NCBI GenBank assembly: GCA_039931065.1
Contig: JBDTSP010000017.1
Coordinates: 1 to 64,000 of the forward strand
From: CADEED01 sp039931065
Lineage (GTDB): Bacteria > Pseudomonadota > Gammaproteobacteria > Steroidobacterales > Steroidobacteraceae
Length of the DNA: 64,000 nt
Reading direction: 5' to 3'
The translations under genes and the position numbers were made by a program. Each line of letters begins with the position of its first letter. The stretch's first letter is position 1. Below are positions 56,401 through 63,141 of this stretch, in pieces. The notes under the pieces are model-generated. The model was not told the origin of the DNA, ran no database searches, and was given only the letters and a program-made list of their open reading frames with translations.

Positions 56401-57635
56401 ACGCCCGGCACGTAGACGATGGCGTGATCGAACATGCCCATGCCCGGCAGATCCGCAGACACATCCTGATCGCCACCCGCGGCTAGCAGCGCCAGATACG
56501 CCTCGATGCCCGAGGCGCGCAGTGCCGCAACCAGCAACGTGGATTTGTCCTTGCAATCGCCGAAGCGGCGCCGCAACGTTTCGGACGGGTATTCCGGGAT
56601 CAGGCGCGCGGCGCCGAATTCCACGCCCGTGTAGCGCACCTCGCGGTGCAGGCGCTCGACCACCTTGCCGATGTATTCACGCGTAGGCGAATGCGGCAGC
56701 GAATCCACGAAGCCCGAACCGATCGTGGCGCCCGCGTTGCCGCCACCGGCGCCGATGCGCGCCGGCACTCGCAAGCCCGCGAGCAGCGGCCGGGCGTCTT
56801 CGCTGCGAATGCGGCCTTCCGTCATGTCGCGGTAGTTAGCGGCGACTGCTTCCCAGGACGCACCCGACGAGAACTCCACGCTCGGCCAGGAAGGCGTATC
56901 CGAAGGCAGGTTCGAATCCGCCACGTTCATTTCGTCGAGCGCACCTTGTTCGAGCACCCAGCGCACGCGGCCGGCGGCGCGGGTTTCCTTCACCTGCGCG
57001 TTCGGCAGCAGGCGCGTCATGCGCTTGAGCGGCAGCGATTCGGGCGCGTCGATGATCACGCGCGTCCGCAGCACCGGCACCGGCCGGCCGATGAATTCGC
57101 GATACGCGGAGCCCGCCGCGAAGAACGGCTGCTCGTCGCGCACGGTGATTTCTTCTTCGATCACCGAACCGATTTCAACCGCGGGCAGCGGGCCTTCGAG
57201 CACGTGATCGTCGTCGTAAACCTGGGCAGCCGCGGCGTCGCGGGTGCCGGCATCCTGCAGCAGCTTCTGGTCGAGTTTGTGTTCGCGGCCGTCGCGGGTG
57301 ATGACGCGTGCGCGGATCGTCGGGCGCGCCTGGTGCCACGGCTGCCAGTGCGCGCTGCTCGCGGCCCAGCGTTCGACGCCGTCCGGCGAGTCGACGCGAT
57401 AGATCATCCGATTGGTGCGCGTGAGGCGGTGTTGTTCGTCGAGCACGAAGGTGCGTTCGTCGAGCAACACCACGATGTCGACGGCGCGTTCGCGTTTGAT
57501 GCCGGCGGCGGTCTGCTGCAGCTCACGCGCGGGCGTGGTGAACGAGGGTGCGTCCCAGATCTCCGCGGCGTGGGTGGCGGCGGACAACAGCAGTGCGGCG
57601 AGGCCTGAAACCAGGCGGCGAAGCGGCATGGGCAT
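53481..57635 (-). CDS. Exported DUF3857/transglutaminase-like protein with long TPR tail
   Basis: A 1384-residue exported protein. The signal peptide is LVSGLAALLLSAATHAA. A DUF3857 domain covers about 55-250 (YRVDSPDGVERW..., IGSVIEEEITVRDEQPFF). A transglutaminase-like domain follows, with the triad Cys361 (RFGDCKDKSTLLV), His404 (MFDHAIVYV) and Asp419 (LWIDATAEY). A DUF3858-like sheet region extends to about 680. The remaining half is helical and TPR-like, with many Ala-rich helix pairs. In this family the transglutaminase-like core is thought to act as a protease or to bind surface polymers. The fused tail is longer than usual. The gene ends 8 bp from yjdF, which converges on it. Confidence 0.85.
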   Translation of the reverse strand: MPMPLRRLVSGLAALLLSAATHAAEIWDAPSFTTPARELQQTAAGIKRERAVDIVVLLDERTFVLDEQHRLTRTNRMIYRVDSPDGVERWAASSAHWQPWHQARPTIRARVITRDGREHKLDQKLLQDAGTRDAAAAQVYDDDHVLEGPLPAVEIGSVIEEEITVRDEQPFFAAGSAYREFIGRPVPVLRTRVIIDAPESLPLKRMTRLLPNAQVKETRAAGRVRWVLEQGALDEMNVADSNLPSDTPSWPSVEFSSGASWEAVAANYRDMTEGRIRSEDARPLLAGLRVPARIGAGGGNAGATIGSGFVDSLPHSPTREYIGKVVERLHREVRYTGVEFGAARLIPEYPSETLRRRFGDCKDKSTLLVAALRASGIEAYLALLAAGGDQDVSADLPGMGMFDHAIVYVPGVEDLWIDATAEYSRVGTLPPPDADRLALVIRAGTKGLIRTPALRSLDNRQIETRDFFLAEYGPSRVIETTEAHGTIEGEYRGWYAGPDTKARLDDLKTYAHDAYRAKALLNYEHTASTDFSKPYSMSIEMRDAPIGFTDLETAAVGINVANIAARLPEYFDSRMAKEEPEDRARTADVVFVPFVTEWRYRIQPPAGFQARRLPPNNIMKLGPAELISEFNVTADGAVQASWRFDTIKGRYTLGETEALLKALRELTASETLLIAFDQIGVALRADGNFRGALQANDALVAKYPRKAVHHLRSASALLDAGLGLRAQREALAATKLEPKSALAWKQLGWALQHDSVGRRFGEGYDRAGAIAAYRKARELEPLNADIAADLAVLLEHDASGVRYSATANMKEAIAEYQARRKMLSEDDAKSDEFANNLFYALLYAKRYDELREALRKQPASVAQRALLITSIAAEQGGPKAIEQARALVSGETDLRNALASAGSILMRLREYSGAADLMEASTRGQTTTAASSQRISMLRKTSRNDGAAILPVDPRGVVLRSFVELMDADRSDAGFRKLLSKRAQSQANTDDFRRAQRGLINGLTRQELPFEVGADLLFSNVRVIVEGDDALGYRVQLRAAGESQSFYVVREDGAYRILTVAPMVGPLGLMALERIDANDFAGARRWLDWARMELRALNSEDPFEGPAFARAWTVGAEADMAAARAAAAMLLADCALGERALPLLLTARAAAVNATDRLSLDLALAKVHLELGQWPQLQEVSTRLAKAVPSSALAFRFQQWAGIQLKQWDSVEAASRERLARLPDDSIAREMLVHRAEARGAFAEIPAIMQPLIDSGRASAADYNQYAWSALLAQPVSEQAVEAARMAYDESQGRSFAIAHTLACVYAASGKPREARDLLLKGMEQLSIERPDDSSWYGFGLVAEAYGDAGSAREYYSHVQKPTSRVIQASSVYALSQARIAALK

Positions 57636-57740
57636 GAGGTGGCGAATCCTCCCGATTTGACAGAAATATAGCCCGGTAAGCCGCCGCCAAAAGGCGATCA
57701 GGTCACGGCTTTTTGTAGGCCGGTGCTATTGTTCGCGCCC

Positions 57741-58103
57741 ATGACCGCACCGACTTCACACGGTTTGTCTCAGCTACGGGATGCCCTGCGGGAATTTGCC
57801 GCCGAGCGGGACTGGGACAAGTTTCACAGCCCCAAGAACCTGGCCTCCGCACTGTCCGTCGAGGCCGCGGAATTGCTCGAACGGTTTCAGTGGCTGACCG
57901 AGGATGAGAGCCGCTCGTTATCGCCCGCCGATCTCGCGCACGTGCGGGAGGAGATGGCGGACGTGCTGAACTACCTGGTGCGCCTGGCGGACAAGCTGGA
58001 CGTGAATCTGCTGGATGCCGCGCGCGAGAAGATCAAACTGAACGCGGTGAAATATCCGGTCGACAAGGCGCGTGGCAGCGCCAAGAAGTATTCGGAGCTT
58101 TAG
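57741..58103 (+). CDS. MazG-like nucleotide pyrophosphohydrolase
   Basis: A 120-residue all-alpha NTP pyrophosphatase of the MazG/dCTPase (RS21-C6-like) family. The Mg-binding EXXE...EXXD pattern is visible as EAAELLERFQWL and EEMADVLNYLVRLADKL, and the N-terminus LRDALREFAAERDWDKFHSPKNLASAL is typical. It should hydrolyse non-canonical or excess (d)NTPs to NMP and pyrophosphate. ATG 57741 is preferred over the frame opening at 57723. Its TAG stop is the first triplet of a family B palindromic element. Confidence 0.88.
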   Translation: MTAPTSHGLSQLRDALREFAAERDWDKFHSPKNLASALSVEAAELLERFQWLTEDESRSLSPADLAHVREEMADVLNYLVRLADKLDVNLLDAAREKIKLNAVKYPVDKARGSAKKYSEL

Positions 58104-58221
58104 GGGCAGCCCCCTTTTCCCAGCAAAAGGGGTCAGTCATGATTTCTCTGCTTTGTAGTGCGGCAAAGACGCGCCTCGCCAGGGCTGACCCCTTTTGCTA
58201 GGAAAAGGGGGCTGCCCCCTA
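58101..58221. repeat. Family B palindromic element, copy 2 (121 bp)
   Basis: The left arm (58101-58136) and right arm (58185-58221) pair with one bulge and one mismatch. The arms read GGGGCAGCCCCC then CCCAGCAAAAGGGGTCAG, with GGTCAG in place of the GGACAG of copies 1 and 3 and the compensating change in the other arm. The 48-nt interior contains a small CTTTG/CAAAG stem. It lies between convergent genes. Confidence 0.9.
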
Positions 58222-58237
58222 AAACTCCTGACATCGG

Positions 58238-59621
58238 TCACTTTTTCTTGTTAGCCCATCCTGGGCCGCTTTCGTCCAAAATCCTCTGCCGCGCGAAATC
58301 CGCCGGCTCCGCGCCCGGGGCAACGCCGTACAACGTCGGCGTCCAGCCCGCATCGGTCTTGAGGTCCGGATCGAACTTCGCATTCCATTCCGCGATGAAG
58401 TCGGTGGGTTCACAACCGGCTTTCTCGGTCCAGCAGTTGCCGACCGCGGTCAGCCCCGTACCCTTCTTGCCGTCGATGACTTCCATCGGGCCGAATCCCG
58501 CGCTCAACTCGAAGTAATTGTTTTCCGCGTAGAGGCGCGACTCGAATCCCACGCCCCAGCTCGAATAGTAGCTAGTGCCGCCGTTGATCTTGTATAGATT
58601 GTCGTACACGTGCACGCGGCCGTAGCGCACGCGCGGCATGCGTTGCCCGACGTTTTCGAACAGGTTGTGATGCAGCGTGACGCGCAATTTTCCGAGGTCC
58701 GCGGTCGCCGCGTCGAATTGCCGATCAGCATGGTCTTGTCGTGGGATACAAACTGATTCCACGACACCGTGACGTAGTCCGATTCATGAGTGATGTCGAG
58801 CAGTCCGTCGTGCACCTGGTAACGGTGCCCGAACCACGTTGGCTGCGACTCATCGCGGGTGCGCACGTCCGCGAAGCGGTTATGGTCGATCCACACGTTG
58901 GTCGAATTGCGAATCGATATCGAATCATAGGATGAGTTCCAGTTGCCGGTCGCGCCGTCCGAGGGGGACCACTCGGGAAAACAGTCCGCGGTGTCTTCGA
59001 TGCTCAGGTTGCGGACGATCACATTCATCGGCTGGTTGCCGCTGGTGATGTCGGGCGCGATGTCGAGCCACGCGCCGATGATCGTGGCGTCCGCCAGGCC
59101 GAACAACGTGGTGTTCGCCGGCACGCGGATGTGCACGCGCGCTTCCTGCGCCGCGTGTGATGCGGCCCGCGCGTTCTCCTGGCCGCCGTTCGGTTCCCTT
59201 TTGTCCTTGCCAAACGGACCCGCGGGGTCGTACATCGCCAGGAATGCGAACGGCGCGTACAACTCGCCGGTTGCCGGGTCGGGCCGGTAGTAGTCCTTGC
59301 AGTTGAGCGGGTTGCCGGCCTCGTCGACATTCGCATCGATCGTGCCCTTCACGTAGATGAGCTTCGGCGTGGCGTCCGGCCAGGCGAGGGCCGCGATCAG
59401 CTCCTTGCGATTTGTGACCGTGACCGTACGGGCGGAGGAGGCAGCCGAACCGCCGGTGGTGCCCTGGGGCAGCGCCGCGGTCGGAACCGAGCCCCAACCG
59501 TCGTTCGAAGGCAGCGTTTCGCGTCCCGGTTCTGCCGCCGGCACGGCCGCCCTTGCGGTCCCGATCAGGAAACCGATGGACAGAACGTAGGCGAGGGCTC
59601 GGCCAGACTTGGCAAAAACAT
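58238..59621 (-). pseudogene. Pectate lyase (PL1) gene with two -1 frameshifts
   Basis: The product would be a secreted pectate lyase of about 460 residues. The middle frame (59544 to about 58716) carries NVIVRNLSIEDTADCFPEW, NVWIDHNRFAD, WFGHRYQVHDGLLDITHES and SHDKTMLIGNS. The sequence then continues in another frame from about 58714 with ATADLGKLRVTLHHNLFENV and the catalytic-arginine motif QRMPRVRYG, ending at 58238. One missing base near 58715 explains this. At the 5' end, ATG 59621 has a GAGGA site but is out of frame. Adding one T to the T5 run (59614-59618 as A5 on the plus strand) restores the signal peptide MFFAKSGRALAYVLSIGFLI. Either the gene is decaying or the assembly has two indels. 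Confidence 0.85.
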
Positions 59622-59881
59622 CAATTTTCCTCGTGAAAATTGCCGCAATCGGACACGCACCGTTTCGGACCCGACGAATGACACCGGTGACATGCTGCGG
59701 GCGAAGCTGAAGCGAAGCAAGTAATAGTTCGCCCGTCGTGTAACCGCGTGAAAGTAGTCACACAATTTTCCCGTAAGGCATCCCGATCTTTTACATTTGC
59801 TGGCCGGCTCTGCCGCGCCGCAGCGTGGTCACAAAAGGCGAACACGTCGCAGAATGCCTCGCGAGACCCAAGGAGCCGCCG

Positions 59882-60550
59882 ATGCCCACTAACTACGTAC
59901 TCGTCGATTTCGAGAACGTTCAGCCCGAGACACTCGCTTCACTGGCCGAAGGCCAGTTCAAGGTGAAGGTGTTCGTCGGCGCGACGCAAGCCAGGGGACG
60001 CATCTCGTTCGAGTTGTCGCACTCCATGCAGATGCTCGGCGCGAACGCGGAGTACGTGAAGATCGCGCGCAGCGGGCCGAACGCCGTCGACATGCACATC
60101 GCGTATTTCGTCGGCAAGATCCTCGAGCGCGAGCACGACGCGGTGATCCACATCATCTCGAAGGACACCGATTTCGATCCGCTGCTCGAATACCTGCGCG
60201 CCAGTGGCGTGACGTGCAAGCGGACAAAGACGATCGCCGAAGTCGCGAAGCTCGCGCAGGCAGCCGCGCGGGCGCGGCCACTGCAGAAGCCGCAACGCGC
60301 GCTGACCACGCCGCACGTGCCACCGCCGCGCAAGGCGCACTCGGAGAAGCTCGCGCCGATCATCAAGCAGCTGCATTCGCTGAGCGGCAAACCGGGTACG
60401 CGCAAGAAGCTCGCGCAAACCATCGGCAACTACTTCAAGCAGCACGGCGGGGAGCTGGCGGAGAAGACCATCGACCACCTGATCGATGAACTGATCCGGC
60501 TCAAATACGTGACGCAGACGGGGCCGAACGTGAGTTATCACCTGGTCTGA
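59882..60550 (+). CDS. NYN/PIN-like domain protein with C-terminal winged-helix-like region
   Basis: A 222-residue protein. Residues 1-135 form a NYN (LabA/DUF88, PIN-like) domain: acidic residues in YVLVDFENVQPE, in the GPNAVDMHIAYFVGK segment and in HIISKDTDFDPLLEYL would bind Mg and make an RNase active site. A basic Pro-rich linker follows. The last 65 residues (SEKLAPIIKQLHSLSGKPGTRKKLAQTIGNYF... LIDELIRLKYVTQ) look like an OST-HTH or winged-helix RNA-binding module. ATG 59882 has AAGGAG seven bases upstream. It stands alone between a pectate lyase pseudogene and an envelope operon. Confidence 0.82.
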   Translation: MPTNYVLVDFENVQPETLASLAEGQFKVKVFVGATQARGRISFELSHSMQMLGANAEYVKIARSGPNAVDMHIAYFVGKILEREHDAVIHIISKDTDFDPLLEYLRASGVTCKRTKTIAEVAKLAQAAARARPLQKPQRALTTPHVPPPRKAHSEKLAPIIKQLHSLSGKPGTRKKLAQTIGNYFKQHGGELAEKTIDHLIDELIRLKYVTQTGPNVSYHLV

Positions 60551-60693
60551 GGCTGGCGCACCGCAATGCGGCGACATTTTTGACCCGGGCCGGGAACCCC
60601 GCAGGACGTTTCGAATCTACGTTGTCAAGCTGCTGCGAAGCGGCGCGGGCCGCTACACTGCCCGCCTAACAACATAGACCCGAAAGGAAGCCC

Positions 60694-61443
60694 GTGACGT
60701 TCAGATCCCTCAAGTTCGCAGTATTCGTTTTGGCGATAATTGCCGCCCCCGCCGCGCAGGCGCAGTGGACCGGCAAGGCGGAGCTCGGCTTCCTGTCTTC
60801 AAGTGGCAACACCGAGGCCACCTCCGCGAATACCAAATTCGACTTGACGAAAGAGGGCGCCAAGTGGCGTAACAACTTCTACGTCGCCGCCTTGTACGGA
60901 AAGAACGCCGAATTCACCACCGCCGAGCACTACGAGGCGAGATACCAGGCGGACTTGAAGATCACCGATCGTTTCAGCTGGTTCGGCGGCATCCGCGGCG
61001 AGCAGGATCGTTTCAGCGGCTTTGCGTACCAGGCGACCGTGTCGACCGGCGCGAGTTACAAGTTCATCGACAGCCCGACCACCAAGCTCACCGCATCACT
61101 CGGCGCCGGCTTGCGCCGTTCCAAGAGCGAGACGCTGGTGAAGACCGACGCCGGCGAGGTCATCGATCGCATCGAAGGCGAGGTGGATGACGAGCCGGTT
61201 GGCATCTTCAGCTCTAACTACGAGCACGCCTTCACCGACACCACCAAGATCACCAACAAGTTTCTGGCGGAATCGGGCGCCGACAATACATCCGTGCAGA
61301 ACGACATCGCGCTGCAGGTGTCGATGACGGATGCGCTGGCGCTCGCCGTGGGTTATGGCATTCGTTACAACTCGGATCCGCCGCCGTTGTCTGAGAGCAC
61401 GGATACCCTGATCACCGTGAACCTGGTCTACAACATCAAATGA
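60694..61443 (+). CDS. DUF481 family outer-membrane beta-barrel protein
   Basis: A 249-residue exported protein of the DUF481 (YdiY-like) family. The signal peptide ends at APAAQA. The mature part is predicted as alternating amphipathic strands, starting WTGKAELGFLSSSGNTEATSANTKFDL, with YEARYQADLKITDRFSWFGG and ending in the aromatic TLITVNLVYNIK typical of outer-membrane barrels. The start is GTG 60694 after AAAGGAAG. The stop overlaps the next gene by ATGA. The function of the family is unknown; some members are acid- or salt-induced. Confidence 0.85.
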   Translation: MTFRSLKFAVFVLAIIAAPAAQAQWTGKAELGFLSSSGNTEATSANTKFDLTKEGAKWRNNFYVAALYGKNAEFTTAEHYEARYQADLKITDRFSWFGGIRGEQDRFSGFAYQATVSTGASYKFIDSPTTKLTASLGAGLRRSKSETLVKTDAGEVIDRIEGEVDDEPVGIFSSNYEHAFTDTTKITNKFLAESGADNTSVQNDIALQVSMTDALALAVGYGIRYNSDPPPLSESTDTLITVNLVYNIK

Positions 61444-61991
61444 ACAAGTACCTGAAGGCGGCGCTGTCTGCGGGCGTCGTGCTGGTGCTCGCCGCCGTGG
61501 CGGCGTGGCCCCAATCCGGCAGCACCGCCAGCGTCACCGTGAAGACGGGGCCCGAGGCCGGCAAGTACGACGCGTCGCCGTCCGATGCCTGCGTGCTGGT
61601 GGCGTTCGGCAAGAAGCCGCTCGGGTTGTCGGCCGTATTCAGCGGCGTCGATTCCTCCTTGTCGGTCGACATGCCGAACATCGATGAGAAACACGCCAAC
61701 GAGATTCAGGTCGTGCTCGTCATCTCGCACATGAAATCCGCGGGCGGGATGAAGAATGGCGTGGCCAGCATCACCTATGAGATCGATACGCGGCCGGACG
61801 CGGCGCTGGATGCCCAGAAGCGCGCCGAGCGGGCTAACAAAGGCATGACCGGCAAAGCGACCACGATGCTGATGGAGCGCGGCAACACCGTGCTGCTCAG
61901 CTTCACCGGCGAGACCGCGAGCGGCGTGAAGCTCGACGGCGAAGTGAACTGCCGAAAGGTCGAGTCGCAAGTTGGCGCAAACCCGAAGTAG
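61440..61991 (+). CDS. Hypothetical exported protein coupled to the DUF481 gene
   Basis: A 183-residue protein with an N-terminal signal or anchor (MNKYLKAALSAGVVLVLAAVAA). The mature part is a predicted beta sandwich (EIQVVLVISHMKSAGG, VASITYEIDTRPDA, NTVLLSFTGETASGVKLDGEVNC). It starts within the DUF481 stop (ATGA), so the pair is co-translated. I recognise no family. The TAG stop is contained in a degenerate palindromic element. Confidence 0.65.
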   Translation: MNKYLKAALSAGVVLVLAAVAAWPQSGSTASVTVKTGPEAGKYDASPSDACVLVAFGKKPLGLSAVFSGVDSSLSVDMPNIDEKHANEIQVVLVISHMKSAGGMKNGVASITYEIDTRPDAALDAQKRAERANKGMTGKATTMLMERGNTVLLSFTGETASGVKLDGEVNCRKVESQVGANPK

Positions 61992-62024
61992 TATCGGGTA
62001 GGGATTAGCTACCCGGCACCAACC
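61986..62024. repeat. Degenerate or hybrid palindromic element (39 bp)
   Basis: The left side AAGTAGTATCGGGTAGGGAT matches the family A arm. The right side CTACCCGGCACCAACC matches the family D arm. The interior is nearly absent, leaving CGGGTAG/CTACCCG as a short stem. The element carries the stop codons of both convergent genes, so it looks like a deletion derivative. Confidence 0.75.
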
Positions 62025-62346
62025 CCTTCCACTTGACCACGAAGAACCGCATCGGCCGGTCGCCCGAGTTGCGGATGCCGTGCAGATCTCCGGGCTTCGA
62101 ATACATCAGGTCGCCGGCCTGCGAGGGCACGTCCTTGCCATTCAACGACCACGTACCCGAACTCGGCTGGCCATCTTCTGTGTAGATAGAGATCCAGCCC
62201 CACGAGCCGGTGGACTTCCTTGCGTCCGCCGCCTTCCAGATATGGCTCTCGAGCGGCGGCTTCACCGGCTTCAGCGCCCAGAGTGTGCCGGTGTAGAACG
62301 AGCCCAGCATCAGCGCGCCTGCGCCCACGAAGGATCGAAGTTTCAT
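62005..62346 (-). CDS. Exported cupin-like protein
   Basis: A 113-residue exported protein. The signal peptide (MKLRSFVGAGALMLGSFYTGTLWA) is followed by a short single cupin-like sheet (GSWGWISIYTEDGQPSSGTWSLNGKDV, AGDLMYSKPGDLHGIRNSGDRPMRFFVVKW). The His in DLHGIRN could bind a metal, but a full cupin metal set is not clear. ATG 62346 has AGGAA eight bases upstream. The last residues LVPGS and the stop are encoded by a degenerate palindromic element. Upstream lies a family D palindrome. Confidence 0.7.
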   Translation of the reverse strand: MKLRSFVGAGALMLGSFYTGTLWALKPVKPPLESHIWKAADARKSTGSWGWISIYTEDGQPSSGTWSLNGKDVPSQAGDLMYSKPGDLHGIRNSGDRPMRFFVVKWKGLVPGS

Positions 62347-62377
62347 CAGAAATTCCTGGGGTGGGGTGATCAAAGCA

Positions 62378-62463
62378 GGTTGGTGCCGGGTGGGGGAAGC
62401 GGGGATTGGCCGAACGGGGTCGTGAGCTCCTTGATTCCCCACTTCCCCCACCCGGCACCAACC
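62378..62463. repeat. Family D palindromic element (86 bp)
   Basis: The arms (62378-62406 and 62435-62463) contain GGTTGGTGCCGGGTGGGGGA and differ at one or two positions. The interior is about 28 nt. It lies between divergent genes, unlike most other elements in the window. Its core GCCGGGTGGGGGA resembles the family A core ACCGGGTAGGGA. Confidence 0.88.
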
Positions 62464-62557
62464 GGGAATTTTTCACAGAACCGGACATTGTCAAAGCCGC
62501 GCGCGGATTTTTCCGCGCCGCACGAGACTAGTCTTCTCGCACAGGGAGGATTTACAT

Positions 62558-62959
62558 ATGCGAGTGATCCGCACATTGGATGAATTGCTGACGCTGCCCC
62601 AGGACCGACACGTCAACGGCTTTCGCGGCCGCGCCTCGCTGCTGCTCGATATTCCCGAGGTGTCACGCCCCATGTTGATGCGCGCACAGGATTCGCTCAA
62701 CAGCCTGCAGGAACGCGGCGGCAGCCTGGCCGGCGCCGCCATCATGTTCCTCGCGTTGCTCGCCGGCGTGAGCAAGGTGCTGCACGAGAACGAGTCGCTC
62801 TTGAGCTGGCTGGCGATGGGCGAGCTGATCCTTGTCCTCGCCGTTTCGTTTGCACTCGGGTACGCGGCGAGGTGGGCCGCGCTCGCCATCACACGCTTGC
62901 AATTCGCCTATCGCTGCCGAGTGCAGCACGATCTGCTGGCGATGCTTCTGCCGCGATGA
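62558..62959 (+). CDS. Hypothetical small membrane protein
   Basis: A 133-residue protein with a cytoplasmic N-terminus (MRVIRTLDELLTLPQDRHVNGFRG) and two membrane helices (about 58-75, AGAAIMFLALLAGVSKVL; about 83-108, WLAMGELILVLAVSFALGYAARW). The C-terminus is basic. A strong AGGGAGGA ribosome site lies before the ATG. No family is recognised. Confidence 0.7.
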   Translation: MRVIRTLDELLTLPQDRHVNGFRGRASLLLDIPEVSRPMLMRAQDSLNSLQERGGSLAGAAIMFLALLAGVSKVLHENESLLSWLAMGELILVLAVSFALGYAARWAALAITRLQFAYRCRVQHDLLAMLLPR

Positions 62960-63019
62960 AGCCAGCGCGGTAGTCGAAGTCGACGCGGCATTCACGCCGC
63001 GCACCGACCCGCGATCCAT

Positions 63020-63044
63020 GGTTTCATGGGCGCCCCATGAAACC
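63020..63044. promoter_or_regulatory. Perfect inverted repeat upstream of the esterase
   Basis: The 11-bp arms GGTTTCATGGG and CCCATGAAACC flank CGC. It may be an operator or an RNA hairpin. The right arm contains the ATG of the short frame at 63037. A second small stem GCGGC/GCCGC lies just upstream. Confidence 0.5.
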
Positions 63045-63141
63045 TTCCCACGGTTGGGCGCTGTTCGCGCTCGCGATGGCCAGGGCCGACGCCGCGATGC
63101 CTGGCCTGTCCAAGGTCGCGCGTTGCGCGCCGGCGCAATGA
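63037..63141 (+). CDS. Possible 34-residue frame overlapping the esterase start
   Basis: A frame beginning MKPSHGWALFALAMARADAA ends in TGA, overlapping the esterase ATG as ATGA. It resembles a weak signal peptide. It may be a coupling leader peptide, or the real 5' end of the esterase cut off by a frameshift. There is no clear ribosome site. Confidence 0.25.
   Translation: MKPSHGWALFALAMARADAAMPGLSKVARCAPAQ

Larger units (their letters stand above)
2182..61221. repeat. Dispersed octamer CTAACWAC (at least 23 copies)
   Basis: Plus-strand copies start at 2182, 14262, 14888, 16708, 21169, 26316, 41972, 44434, 46711, 49469, 54242, 59889, 60666 and 61214. Reverse-complement copies (GTWGTTAG) start at 2886, 21704, 32661, 34198, 37359, 40719, 52827, 55785 and 56832. 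They lie in genes and intergenic DNA and often force rare codons such as TTA for Leu or CCT/ACT before AAC. The role is unknown. Confidence 0.6.

Noticed and set aside
59565..59765. An independent small gene upstream of the pectate lyase
   Set aside because: This frame uses the lyase ATG and ribosome site but runs out of frame; a single-base loss in the T5 run explains it better.
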